Assembly (NCBI GenBank): GCA_030697165.1
Contig: JAUYQQ010000010.1
Coordinates: 124,001-188,000, forward strand
DNA length: 64,000 bases
Reading direction: 5' to 3'
DNA from: Acidobacteriota bacterium
GTDB taxonomy: Bacteria > Acidobacteriota > Vicinamibacteria > Vicinamibacterales > UBA2999
Numbering within the stretch: position 1 is the first letter of the stretch; each line of letters starts with the position of its first letter. A program made the position numbers and the translations under genes. The notes under the pieces are model-generated. The model was not told the DNA's origin. It made no database searches and saw only the letters and a list, made by a program, of their open reading frames with translations. This document shows positions 42,848 to 52,700 of this stretch, in pieces.

Positions 42848-43729
42848 ATGAGCGACACCGCTGATCGGTCGTATCGAACGCGGGCCCGGCGTCTGCGCGT
42901 CAGGGTGCAGGCCTGGCTGACGCGGCACGCCTTCGGGTTATCCATCACCGGCTTGCTGGCGCTCTTCACGCTCGTGTTCTTCTGGAGCGCGATCGTCTAT
43001 ACGATTCACCCCGGTCAGGCCGGCGTGTACTGGAAGCGCTTTTCGGGGACGCAGATCAACGTGATCTATCGGGAAGGCACCCATTTCATTCCGCCCTGGA
43101 ACAAGCTCTACATCTACGACCTGCGGGTCGCGAAAATCGACTACACGGTGGCGGTGCTGGCGACCGATGGCCTGGAGATTAGCGTCGACGTCACCATGCG
43201 CTACCGCCCGGAGGCCCGGAGCCTGCCGCAGCTGCACCAGAACATCGGCCCTGACTACGCTGAGCGGATCATCGTGCCCGAGGTGGTGTCGGTGGTGCGT
43301 GAAGTGATCGGGCGATATCGCCCGGAGCAACTCTACACACTCCGTTCCGAAGACATCGCCCGGCAGCTCGTCGCCCGCGCCACGGTCGAGGCTCGCGCAC
43401 ACTTCCTCCAGATCGACGACGTGATCATCCGGCGGATCACGCTGCCGGTATCGGTACAGGCGGCCATTCAGCAGAAGCTTCAGCAGGAACAGGAAGCGCT
43501 GGAGTATGACTACCGAATCGAGAAGGAGAAGCGAGAGGCGGAACGCAAGAAGATCGAAGCGATTGGCATCTCCGACTTCCAGAACGCCATCTCCAGCGGT
43601 ATTACACCCGCCTACCTGCAATGGAAAGGCATCGAAGCGACCCTCGCCCTGGCCCAGTCGGCCAACGCCAAGGTCGTGATCGTCGGTGGCAAGGATGGCT
43701 TGCCGCTGATCCTGAACACGCCACAATAG
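42848..43729 (+). CDS. SPFH/prohibitin-family membrane protein
   Basis: 293 residues from ATG 42848 with GGAG six bases upstream; GTG 42833 overlaps the previous stop and is less likely. One N-terminal helix ([20 protein letters not shown]) precedes the band-7 domain ([40 protein letters not shown]), a helical stalk ending in [20 protein letters not shown], and [20 protein letters not shown] with [13 protein letters not shown]. Prohibitin-like proteins oligomerise into ring or cage scaffolds in the membrane. Its place between a lipoprotein and MbtH in a peptide cluster is unusual; it may organise the exporter or a self-protection site, which is inference. Confidence 0.85.
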   Translation: MSDTADRSYRTRARRLRVRVQAWLTRHAFGLSITGLLALFTLVFFWSAIVYTIHPGQAGVYWKRFSGTQINVIYREGTHFIPPWNKLYIYDLRVAKIDYTVAVLATDGLEISVDVTMRYRPEARSLPQLHQNIGPDYAERIIVPEVVSVVREVIGRYRPEQLYTLRSEDIARQLVARATVEARAHFLQIDDVIIRRITLPVSVQAAIQQKLQQEQEALEYDYRIEKEKREAERKKIEAIGISDFQNAISSGITPAYLQWKGIEATLALAQSANAKVVIVGGKDGLPLILNTPQ

Positions 43730-43748
43730 TGAGATCGACCCAGGCATC

Positions 43749-43970
43749 ATGAGCGACACCGACGACGACACCACCGTCTACCGCGTGGTCATCAATCACG
43801 AGGAGCAGTACTCGATCTGGCCCGACTGGAAGGACCTGCCGCTCGGCTGGACCGCGGTGGGACCGACGGGGTCCAAAGACGTGTGCCTCGAGTACATCAA
43901 GGACACCTGGACCGACATGCGGCCGTTGAGCCTCCGCCAATCCATGGACGGCCGGAACGACAAGTCGTGA
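43749..43970 (+). CDS. MbtH-family NRPS accessory protein
   Basis: 73 residues. The family signature is complete: [37 protein letters not shown] and TDMRPLSLR. MbtH proteins bind adenylation domains and are often required for their folding or activity, so one or more A domains of the neighbouring synthetases probably depend on it. It lies 19 bases after the SPFH gene and overlaps the thioesterase start by 4 bases. This is a firm marker that the rightward and leftward arms belong to one pathway. Confidence 0.97.
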   Translation: MSDTDDDTTVYRVVINHEEQYSIWPDWKDLPLGWTAVGPTGSKDVCLEYIKDTWTDMRPLSLRQSMDGRNDKS

Positions 43971-44761
43971 TCGGCGGCGGGATGCCGGGGGATGGCCCGC
44001 CCCCCGCTGCCATGGGCAAGTCCTCGCGCGACTGGATCTCCGTCCTCAATCCTCGTCCCAATGCCCGTCTTCGCCTCTACTGTCTGCCCTTCGCCGGCGG
44101 TGGCGCGGCGATGTTTCGCTCGTGGCCCGGGGAGTTACCCGCCGATATCGAAGTCTGCCCGATCCAGCTGCCCGGCCGGGAAGCACGGTTTCATGAGCCG
44201 CGATTCACGCGCATTCCGCAACTGGTGCGAACGCTCGCACCGGTGATGCTCCCGCATTTGCAGAAGCCGTTCGCGATCCTGGGACACAGCATGGGCGGGC
44301 TGATTGCGTTCGAGCTGCTCCGGGAGTTGCGCCGGCTCGGTGCCCCACCGCCGCAGCGCCTGCTCGTCTCGGGCCGCCAGGCGCCGCAGATCGTCAACAC
44401 CGATCCACCGCTCCACGGACTCCCGGCCGGCCAGTTCTTCGACGAATTGGACCGCCGCTATGGCGGTGTGCCGACCGAGGCCCTCAATAATCCGGAAATT
44501 CGTGAAGTGTTCGTGGCGCTGTTGCGGGCCGACATCGAGATGGTCGAGTCGTATCGTTACCTCGCCGACGCTCCACTCGACTGCCCGATCTCGGTGTTCG
44601 GAGGGCGGCACGATCTTGTTTCCGAGAGCGATTTGTCGGCCTGGCAGGAACACACGCGCCCCCCACTCACCGTGACGATGTTCGAGGGCTCGCACTTCTT
44701 TATTCAAACCGCGCGAGTTGAATTACTGCGGGTAATCGGCCAACACCTGGCCGCCGGCTGA
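43967..44761 (+). CDS. Type II thioesterase of the peptide cluster
   Basis: 264 residues from GTG 43967 (4-base overlap with MbtH); Met at 43982 or 44012 are alternatives, as the first residues are low-complexity. Alpha/beta hydrolase with [18 protein letters not shown] at the N-terminus, nucleophile elbow [15 protein letters not shown], Asp in [14 protein letters not shown] and His in FEGSHFFI, the GrsT/TycF layout. Type II thioesterases clear wrongly primed carrier proteins in trans. A separate, integrated thioesterase releases the product, so this is an editing enzyme. Confidence 0.92.
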   Translation: MIGGGMPGDGPPPAAMGKSSRDWISVLNPRPNARLRLYCLPFAGGGAAMFRSWPGELPADIEVCPIQLPGREARFHEPRFTRIPQLVRTLAPVMLPHLQKPFAILGHSMGGLIAFELLRELRRLGAPPPQRLLVSGRQAPQIVNTDPPLHGLPAGQFFDELDRRYGGVPTEALNNPEIREVFVALLRADIEMVESYRYLADAPLDCPISVFGGRHDLVSESDLSAWQEHTRPPLTVTMFEGSHFFIQTARVELLRVIGQHLAAG

Positions 44762-44763
44762 CC

Positions 44764-45675
44764 GTGGCCGCGACCTTCCTCAACCCGGTGGCTGCCGAGA
44801 ACGCGCCGCGCCTGCTCGAGTACCTGTCTCGCGCGATCGGTGGCAGGATCGAGAAGCTGAACGAACCGCCACGGCGGCTGGTCGGCGGATCCGAGAATCG
44901 CAACTACCTGTGCTCGGTCCGCGTCGACGGTCACGACCACAGGTGGGTGCTGCGGTGCGAGCCTGACAGCATCCCGGAGTGGCGGCGGGACTGGGGACTC
45001 TACGATCTCGAGCGCGAATTCCGGGTGCTTCAGGAACTGCCGGCGCTCAATCTCGGGCTGCCCGCGCCGGCGGCGTTTGGGTTCAGCGACGCGTTGGGGG
45101 TGCCCAGTTTCGTCATGGAATACCTGCCCGGCACGCCCCTGGCGCACGAATACACGCCCTCGCACGAGAAGATCCTGCCGGCGTATGCCCGCGCCGTCGC
45201 GACCGTGTCGACGATAGCCGTCGCACCGGGTTCCTGGCTGTCAGCAAACCTCGTTCACCGAACCCTCGATCAGGACCTGGCGTGGTGCGCAGAGAAATCG
45301 CACAGCTTCCGAGCCGAGCCGCTGCACGATTACTCGTTGTCCTGGCTCCGCGAGCATCGCCCGCCATCGCGTCCGCTCGTGATGTCGCACGGCGATCCGA
45401 ACCCGGGCAACTGCCTGGCCGACGAGGGCCGAATCACGGGAATCGTCGATTGGGAATTCGCGTGCCTGACCGATGACGCGCTTGGCTCGCTGCTTCGCGT
45501 CACCTGGCTGTACCAATCCGAGGCGCTGCGGCCGATCTTCTGCCAGGCCATGCAACGCGACGTCCGCGACTTGACCTGGCACCTCGCGCTCTCGCTGTTC
45601 CGGGCAGTCTATGTCTTCCCCAGCCCGCAACGGCCACACCACTCGGCGTTGCTCGCCTCGATGGTCGGCTATTGA
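44764..45675 (+). CDS. APH-family small-molecule phosphotransferase in the cluster
   Basis: 303 residues from GTG 44764, two bases after the thioesterase stop. Kinase features: a nucleotide-loop region LVGGSENRNYLCSV, catalytic loop VMSHGDPNPGNCL (HGDXXXGN) and metal motif GIVDWEFACLTDD. The fold is shared by aminoglycoside and choline kinases. In a peptide cluster it could phosphorylate the product as a tailoring step, or phosphorylate the intracellular peptide for self-protection as known for other antibiotic producers. No substrate evidence. Its 3' end overlaps the convergent hydroxylase gene by 7 bases. Confidence 0.85.
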   Translation: MAATFLNPVAAENAPRLLEYLSRAIGGRIEKLNEPPRRLVGGSENRNYLCSVRVDGHDHRWVLRCEPDSIPEWRRDWGLYDLEREFRVLQELPALNLGLPAPAAFGFSDALGVPSFVMEYLPGTPLAHEYTPSHEKILPAYARAVATVSTIAVAPGSWLSANLVHRTLDQDLAWCAEKSHSFRAEPLHDYSLSWLREHRPPSRPLVMSHGDPNPGNCLADEGRITGIVDWEFACLTDDALGSLLRVTWLYQSEALRPIFCQAMQRDVRDLTWHLALSLFRAVYVFPSPQRPHHSALLASMVGY

Positions 45676-46697
45676 GGCGGTTTCAGCAGCTGCGCCTCGT
45701 CGTGATGCAGTTGCCGGATCCGCGCCAGTAGCTCGGGGATATGGCTGATGTCGGGCTCTGCGGTCCACCGTGCCGCGATCTCCGGGTCCTCCCGGTCCAC
45801 CGCCGCGAACACCGGCATGAACTGATCGACGATCGCTTGCGGCACTTCGCGCATCGTCATAAACAGCAGTCGAATCTCCTTGCGGCCAAACGCCGCTTTC
45901 AGCGCGCGACGTTCGGGAACCGTCAGGTCGGGGTGCCAGAAATCGGTCAGGAAGACGAGTCGGTGACGGTCGCTGTTGTTCACCGCCTCGTGCCAGAACG
46001 AATCGTCGAGGAGCAGGGCCTTGCCCTCCTGCCAGGTGCGCGCCTCGCCGGCGACCTTGAGATAGCAGTCGTCGGGAATGTCGAGCGCGAGCTGGCAGCG
46101 GACACGGAAGTTGTCTGCACTATGGTGGCCCCTGACGACGAACTTCGGGTCGAGCCACGAATAGAAAGCGTCGGCGAACGGGTAGTGGCTGAACCCGGCG
46201 TAGTCGTCCGCGTTAAGGCTCTCCAGCAGGGCGATGGCCGCCTCGGGGACGGTGCCGGCCGCGAACGCCTGGCGCGGGATCTGGGTGCCGAACGCTGATA
46301 CGAAGCCCTGCCGCCATTTCGATTCCTGCTTGTCGTTCGAACTGGCATAGCTCATGGACATGAACGATTCGCGAAGGCGGAGCGCTTCGGCGCGCAGTGA
46401 TTCAAATCCGTTTTCCATCGCGGCGACCCATGGGTAGTCAGCGGGATCGGGCCACGGCACATTGCGCAGGCCTGGAAACGGCGGCAAGACCCATGGATCG
46501 ATGTCGTTCGGGCCGGGCGGGTTGGCATCGCGTGGATCGGGCTCGTGTCCTTGCAACATCGCCAGGAAATGGCGGAAGCGAGCCAACTCCGGTCCGCTGC
46601 CGGCGAACGACTTGAGAAAACCACCGGTGTCCATGATGCGGGTGATGGCCGCCCACACGATCTTGCGGGACTGAAGGTCTGCCTGGCTGCGGTTCAT
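45669..46697 (-). CDS. Aspartyl/asparaginyl beta-hydroxylase-family enzyme
   Basis: 342 residues from ATG 46697 (AGGAGA upstream). The iron/2-oxoglutarate domain ends with the family block VVRGHHSADNFRVRCQLALD, LLLDDSFWHEAVNNSDRHRL and VFLTDFWHPDLT, including the first iron His in HHSADN and the second in FWHEA. Relatives such as SyrP hydroxylate the beta carbon of carrier-bound Asp in peptide synthesis; other members act on free residues. It is the last gene of the leftward operon, 20 bases after the NRPS-PKS, so it probably hydroxylates a residue on the assembly line. The N-terminal 120 residues are not recognised. Confidence 0.85.
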   Translation of the reverse strand: MNRSQADLQSRKIVWAAITRIMDTGGFLKSFAGSGPELARFRHFLAMLQGHEPDPRDANPPGPNDIDPWVLPPFPGLRNVPWPDPADYPWVAAMENGFESLRAEALRLRESFMSMSYASSNDKQESKWRQGFVSAFGTQIPRQAFAAGTVPEAAIALLESLNADDYAGFSHYPFADAFYSWLDPKFVVRGHHSADNFRVRCQLALDIPDDCYLKVAGEARTWQEGKALLLDDSFWHEAVNNSDRHRLVFLTDFWHPDLTVPERRALKAAFGRKEIRLLFMTMREVPQAIVDQFMPVFAAVDREDPEIAARWTAEPDISHIPELLARIRQLHHDEAQLLKPPQ

Positions 46698-46717
46698 AAG
46701 TCTCCTGGTAATGCGTT

Positions 46718-49700
46718 TTACGAATGCTTGCCGGTCGCGGCCGTCGCGGCCAACTGCTCGTAGCGAGAAAGAATGGTGTTGATGCATCGAGCGACGACGT
46801 GGCAATGCGGTTTCGTCAGCATCGTCAAGTGGTCGCCCGGGACGACTTCCACGGCAACGCCGTCGCGGCCAAAATCGCGCCAGCCCCACGTGTCGTCGTG
46901 CTTCATGGCCACTGGGATGCCGTCGACGAAGTCGGCCAGCGTCTCGGTGGCGCGCACCAGGGTCAGATCAACAGGAACGGGCGGCAACTCGGGGCGGTAG
47001 CGCATTTGCGCCTGCGCCTTGTAGACGCCGACCAAGCCCCGGATCTCCCGGCGATCGGCATCCGGCGGAATGACGCCGGCGTCGATCAGGGCTTGCGCGA
47101 AGCGATCGAGCTTGTCCGACCAGTCGAGGCCTTCGAGCAAGTCGAGATTCAGATCCGCGGTCGTGCCAGAAAGCTGCCGCAGCATGGTGGCGATGGCGAC
47201 CAGCCACTGCGTGTCGCTGCGTACGGCCATGGCAGACAGATCGCGATCGCCGGGCGCCGCGGCGTCCAGGATCACCACCACCACGTCGTGTCCCTGCCGC
47301 TTCAGCTGATGGGCCATCGCCAATGCTACCCAGCTGCCGAACGAGTGACCGCCGATGAAGTAAGGCCCGGTCGCCTGGAACGCCAGCAACGCGGCGATGT
47401 TTGCTTCGGCCAATTCCTCGACGCTGCCAAGCGGCGGTGTCCGCCCATCAAGGCCAGCAGCCTGGAAGCCATAGAACGGACGGCCGTGCTCGCCCAGTGC
47501 CCGCGCCAGCTCGCGCAAATAGACGACGCTGCCGCCGGTGCCTGGGACGCAGAAGAATGGCGCGTGCGAGCCGGCCGTCACGATCGGCACCAGCGGAGAC
47601 CATGCCGCCAGACCGGCGTCGGCGGCGTCGAGGGCGGCCGCCAAGCTTCGGATCGTGGTGTCCTTGAGCAGCACATTCAACGAGAGCGTCTTGCCGACCG
47701 CCGACTTAATCATCGACATCAGGCGAACGCCGGTGAGCGAATCGCCGCCCAGGTCGAAGAAATCGTCGTCCACGCTCATCGATGCAAAGCCAAAAAGCTC
47801 GGTCCAGAGGTCGACGAGCAGGCGCTCGGACGCGCTGGTGGGAGCGACGATGTGGCCTGCCCCTGGCCGGCGGGGGCGAACCTTCGGGGCGACCTCGAGC
47901 GGCGTGTCCCACCCGGTGCGCCGGACCCATTGATCGAATCGCGCCGACAGGTCACTGGTCGAAATCAGCACGCGGCCCGGCGGCATCCGCGACAGCACGC
48001 GACGAAACGCCTCGGCACCCTGCAGCGGGGTCATCGACAGCTCGGCGGCGCCGGCGCGATCGGCAAACGACCACGCATCCCAATTGGTCGAGATCCAGGC
48101 GGTGCCATTCTGGCCGTTACGAGTTGCGGCAAAGGCGTCCATGTAGCGATTGGCTGCGCTGTACGCCGCAAAACCAAGTCCGCCCAGTTCGGCCGCGAGC
48201 GAAGAGACCAGCAGGCAGAAGTCGAGCGGCTGATCCTGCACGACGCGTTCGAGCACGCCCAGGCCATCGACCTTGGCCAGGAACTGTGTCGCCGAGGCCG
48301 CTTCGTCCAATGCCGAGACTGCGCACGTAAACGACGGGGCCGCGAGCGCACCAGCGGCGTGAAACACCCCATGCAGAGCGCCAAAGCGATGCCGGATGCT
48401 GTCGACGGCCGCGCGCATCTCCGACTCGATTGACACGTTGCCCGACACGACCAGGACCTCGGCGCCACGCTGTTGCAGGGCCTGGAGGCGGCGAATCCTG
48501 ACGCTCGTGGCGTCGTCGTGGTTGTGCTGCTCCAGCCACGATGGCCACTGAGCCGGGTCAGGAAACGGCGATCGGGCCAGCAAGGCGATCCGGGCGTGGG
48601 CACTGGCGAACAGCTGCTCGGCGAGTTGCAACCCGACGTTCCCCAAGCCTCCGGTAATCAGGTAAACGCCGTGATCACGCAAAGCGGTTGGCGCGCCGGC
48701 ATCCACGGTGACGTCGATGCGATTGAAACCCGGGACGAACCTTGTGCGACCGCGATACGCGACCTGGGGGTCGCTAGTGCCGCTCGCGATCTCGGCCAGC
48801 AAGACGGCTGGCGACGGGGTGCGCAGGTCGATGGTTCGCAGCGTCAGGCCGGGATGCTCTTGTGGAATGACCAGCGCCGGCCCCATCAGCAGCGCCGTGT
48901 CGGGACTGACGTCGCCAAGGCCGAAGACATCATGCAACCGGTCAGACACGACGATGATCTGGAGCGGCGCCTCGACCGGGCGTCGCGACAGCGCCTGCGA
49001 CAGGCCGATCAAGCTGTCGTACCCCCACCGCCGCATCGTCACCGAATCGCCGGCGGGCTCGGCGTTCCACAGGTGCACAATCCTCTTGATTCCGTGCCGC
49101 GCGATCGTTGCGACGACCTCGTCATAGTCGGTGACGCCCTCGGCGGGCAGCGACAGCACCTGCTGACCCTGGCGTTCCACGAGGGCAATCAGGCCACGAC
49201 CGAGCTCGCCGCCGTTGGTGAAGATCAGCCATGGCTCGGCTGAACGGTCGAGCGCGCCCCGACCGGCAGTGGGGGGCGACAGCGACGGGACCCAGGTCGG
49301 CAGGTAGAACCATTGGTCCAGCGGCAGCTTTTTGGTGCGGCTGCCCGCGGTGTCGGCGACGCGATCTGGGCCGGCGTCGGGAGGATTCACCCAGTGCCGC
49401 TCGCGCGCGAACGGGTAGAGCGGCATGGCCACCCGACGCCGACGCTCATGCGCAAAATACGCGGTCCAGTCCACCTCGCAGCCCGCCACCCACAGCTGAG
49501 CAAGGGCGTCGGCGACTTGATCGGCATCGCCCATTACCTGGAGGTCGGCCGCCTCACGCGCAACCGACATGGAGGTAACGGTCGTGGGTGCTCGCCCACC
49601 CGTCGCCTGCTGCCGAGCCAGCCTGGTCAAGGCCGCGCCCGGCCCGACTTCGAGCAACACGCGACCCTCGCCGGCCAGGTGACTGATGCCGTCGGCAAAG

Positions 49701-52700
49701 CGAACCGCCTGCCGCAGGTGCTTCACCCAGTAGGCCGGGCCGGTGACCTCGTCTCCTGCCCAGTCGCCAGTCACGTTGGAGATGAATGGGATGGCCGGTC
49801 GAGCGAAGGTGAACTGCCGCAGGACTTCTGCAAATGACGTCGCGACCGGGTCCATCATCGCTGAATGGAACGCGTGCGACGTGCGCAGCCGGCGGCATGC
49901 CAACCCCGTCGCAGCGAGCTGGCCGGCATATGCGTCGATGACCGGCGTCGGCCCGGACACGACGCACGATTGCGGCGCATTGATCGCTGCGATCGACACG
50001 CCCGCGGGCAGCCGTCCCTCCAGCAGGGCCGGCGCGGCGGCCACCGACAGCATCGCACCCTCGGGTTGCTGCCACATCAGGCGCCCGCGAGCGGCGACCA
50101 GCTTCAACGCGGCCGGCAGATCGAACACGCCACCCAGGCAGGCGGCGACATACTCGCCGATGCTGTGGCCGATCATCGCCACCGGCTGGATGCCCCACGA
50201 CATCCACAATCGGGCCAGGGCGTACTCGGTCGCGAACAGCGCTGGCTGCGTCAGCCAGGTTTCGCCCAGCCGCAGTGATGCCGCGCCGCTCTGCGCCGCC
50301 GTGGGATAGAGGGCCTCGCGCAGGTCGATCGCCAGGTCCGGCGTCAGCAACTCCGCACAGCGGTCGATCGCGGCGCGATACACGGGCTCGTCGCGATACA
50401 GCTCACTACCCATGCCCGCGTACTGAGTGCCCTGCCCGGGGAACATAAACACGACTTCGGTGGCCGCGGCGACGCCCCGATGAACCCGGCGCGGATCGAC
50501 CACGGCCGCCGCCGCATCGGCGCCGCTCCGGCAGGCGAACGCGCCCCGATAAGGCAGCGGGGCCCGGCCCACGGCCTGGGTGTAGGCCGCATCGGCAATC
50601 GCGGTCTCCGGATGGGCCGCGAAGAAGGCGGCCAGGTTGGCCTGCATCTCGCCGAGTGCGACTTCGCTGCGCGCCGAAAAGACGATTGCCTGCGCGCCAC
50701 GCGACGGCAAAGCGGCCGGCGCGGAGGGCGCCTCTTCGAGAATGACATGCGCATTGGTGCCGCCGAGCCCGAACGAGCTGACGCCGGCGCGCCGCGGTCC
50801 GTCGGCCGATTCCCAGTCACGCAGCCGGTCGTTGACGAAGAACGCGCTGTCGGCGAAGGCGATGTCGCGATTGGGCGTCTCGAAATGGATGCTTGGCGGC
50901 AGCTGCCGATGCTGCAATGCCAAAGTGGTCTTGATCAGCCCGGCGATGCCGGCGGCGGTATCGAGGTGCCCGATGTTGGCCTTGACCGAACCGAGCGCGC
51001 AGTGCGGCGCGCCGTCCCGGCGGGGGCCGAACGCGCGGTTCAAGGCGGCCACTTCAGCCGGATCGCCCATCGGCGTGCCGGTGCCATGAGCCTCGACCGC
51101 GGTGATGCTCGCGGGATCGACCCCGGCCGCGGCATGGGCCGCTGCGATCACGCGCGCTTGCCCGTCCACACCCGGCGCGGTGAAGCCGACCTTCAACGAG
51201 CCGTCGTTGTTGATCGCCGACCCCTTGATGAGCGCGTAGATGGTGTCGCCGTCGGCGACCGCCCGGTCGGCGCGCTTCAACAGCACGATCCCGACGCCGC
51301 TGCCCCAGGTCGTGCCATTGGCGCGCGCGTCGAAAGGGCGGCAGTGGCCGTCGGGCGAGACGATCATTCCTTCCGAATAGAGATAGCCGGAACGCTGGGG
51401 AATCTTGACCGCCACGCCACCGGCCACCGCCATATCGGATTCGCCTGCGATAATGCTCCGGCACGCCATGTGTACGGCCACCAGTGACGATGAACAGGCG
51501 CTTTGGACGTTGACGCTGGGACCCCGCAGGTTGAGCAGGTACGAGGCGCGCGTCGCCAGGTAGTCACGGTCGTTGCCGATCAGCACCTGATAAATCGACA
51601 GCGGACTTTGCGTGTAGAGGTGCGGCAGCAGGTTGAAGATCAGGTAACGATCGTGACTGCAAGCCGCGAAGACGCCCACGTTGTCGTCGCCGACGCCGGC
51701 GCCGTAGCCGGCATGCTCCAACGCGTGCCAGGTGGTCTCGAGAAAAATGCGGTGCTGCGGATCCATCACTTCGGCTTCGGCGGGAGAAATCCCGAAGAAG
51801 GACGCGTCGAAGTGCGTCACGTCAGACAGGATGCCGTTGGCGCGCACGTAGTTCGGATCGGCAATCAGTTCAGGTTCGACGCCGGCGGCGAGGAGTTCCT
51901 CGTCCGTGAAGAACGTGATCGATTCACGGCCGTCGCGAAGGTTTCGCCAGAATGCGGCCAGGTCGTCGGCCCCGGGGAACCGGCCGGCCAGGCCGATGAT
52001 GGCGATGTCGGTGCCCTCGGGTGACCCGGCCCTGGTGGGGCGCGGCACGACCGTGGCCGGGGCCGGGGCGATCCGGGCCGCCAACGTCCGCACCGTTGGA
52101 TACTGAAACAGCTCGACGAGTGACAGGCGCGCGGCGACCGCCGTTTGCAGCCGCGCGTGCACACGGGTCATCAACAACGAATGGCCACCGAGGTCGAAAA
52201 AGTTGTCGTCGATGCCCACGCGATCGACGTGGAGAGCGGTCTTCCAGATCGCCGCAATCGCCTGTTCGGTACTGGTCCGCGGCGCCTGGTAGACCGCGTG
52301 CAGTTCACGTCGGCGCTCTTCGACGGCGGGCAGCGCCTGACGATCAACCTTGCCGTTGGCGGTGTGCGGCAGCGCCTCGAGAAAGACCACGGTTGCGGGA
52401 ATCATGAACTCCGGCAGCCTGACCTTGAGAAACGCCCGCAACTCCTCGGCCCCGGGTCGCGCCGGACCTGCCGTCGCGATGTAGGCCACCAGTTGTTTGT
52501 CGCCAAGATGGTCGGGGCGCGCGACGACGACCGCCTGCCCGACGGCCTCGTGCCGGGACAACGCCGCCTCAATCTCGCCCAGCTCGATGCGGAACCCGCG
52601 GATCTTGACCTGGTTGTCGACCCGGCCAATGAACTCGATGTCGCCGGAGGAAAGTCTCCTGACAAGGTCACCCGTGCGGTAGAGCCGCGCGCCGCGTTGT

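Noticed and set aside
46724-48433. Long open frame on the + strand opposite the NRPS-PKS gene, and similar ones throughout 46-64 kb
   Set aside because: Arginine/glycine-rich, motif-free translations typical of antisense frames in GC-rich DNA; the minus-strand domains explain the sequence fully.
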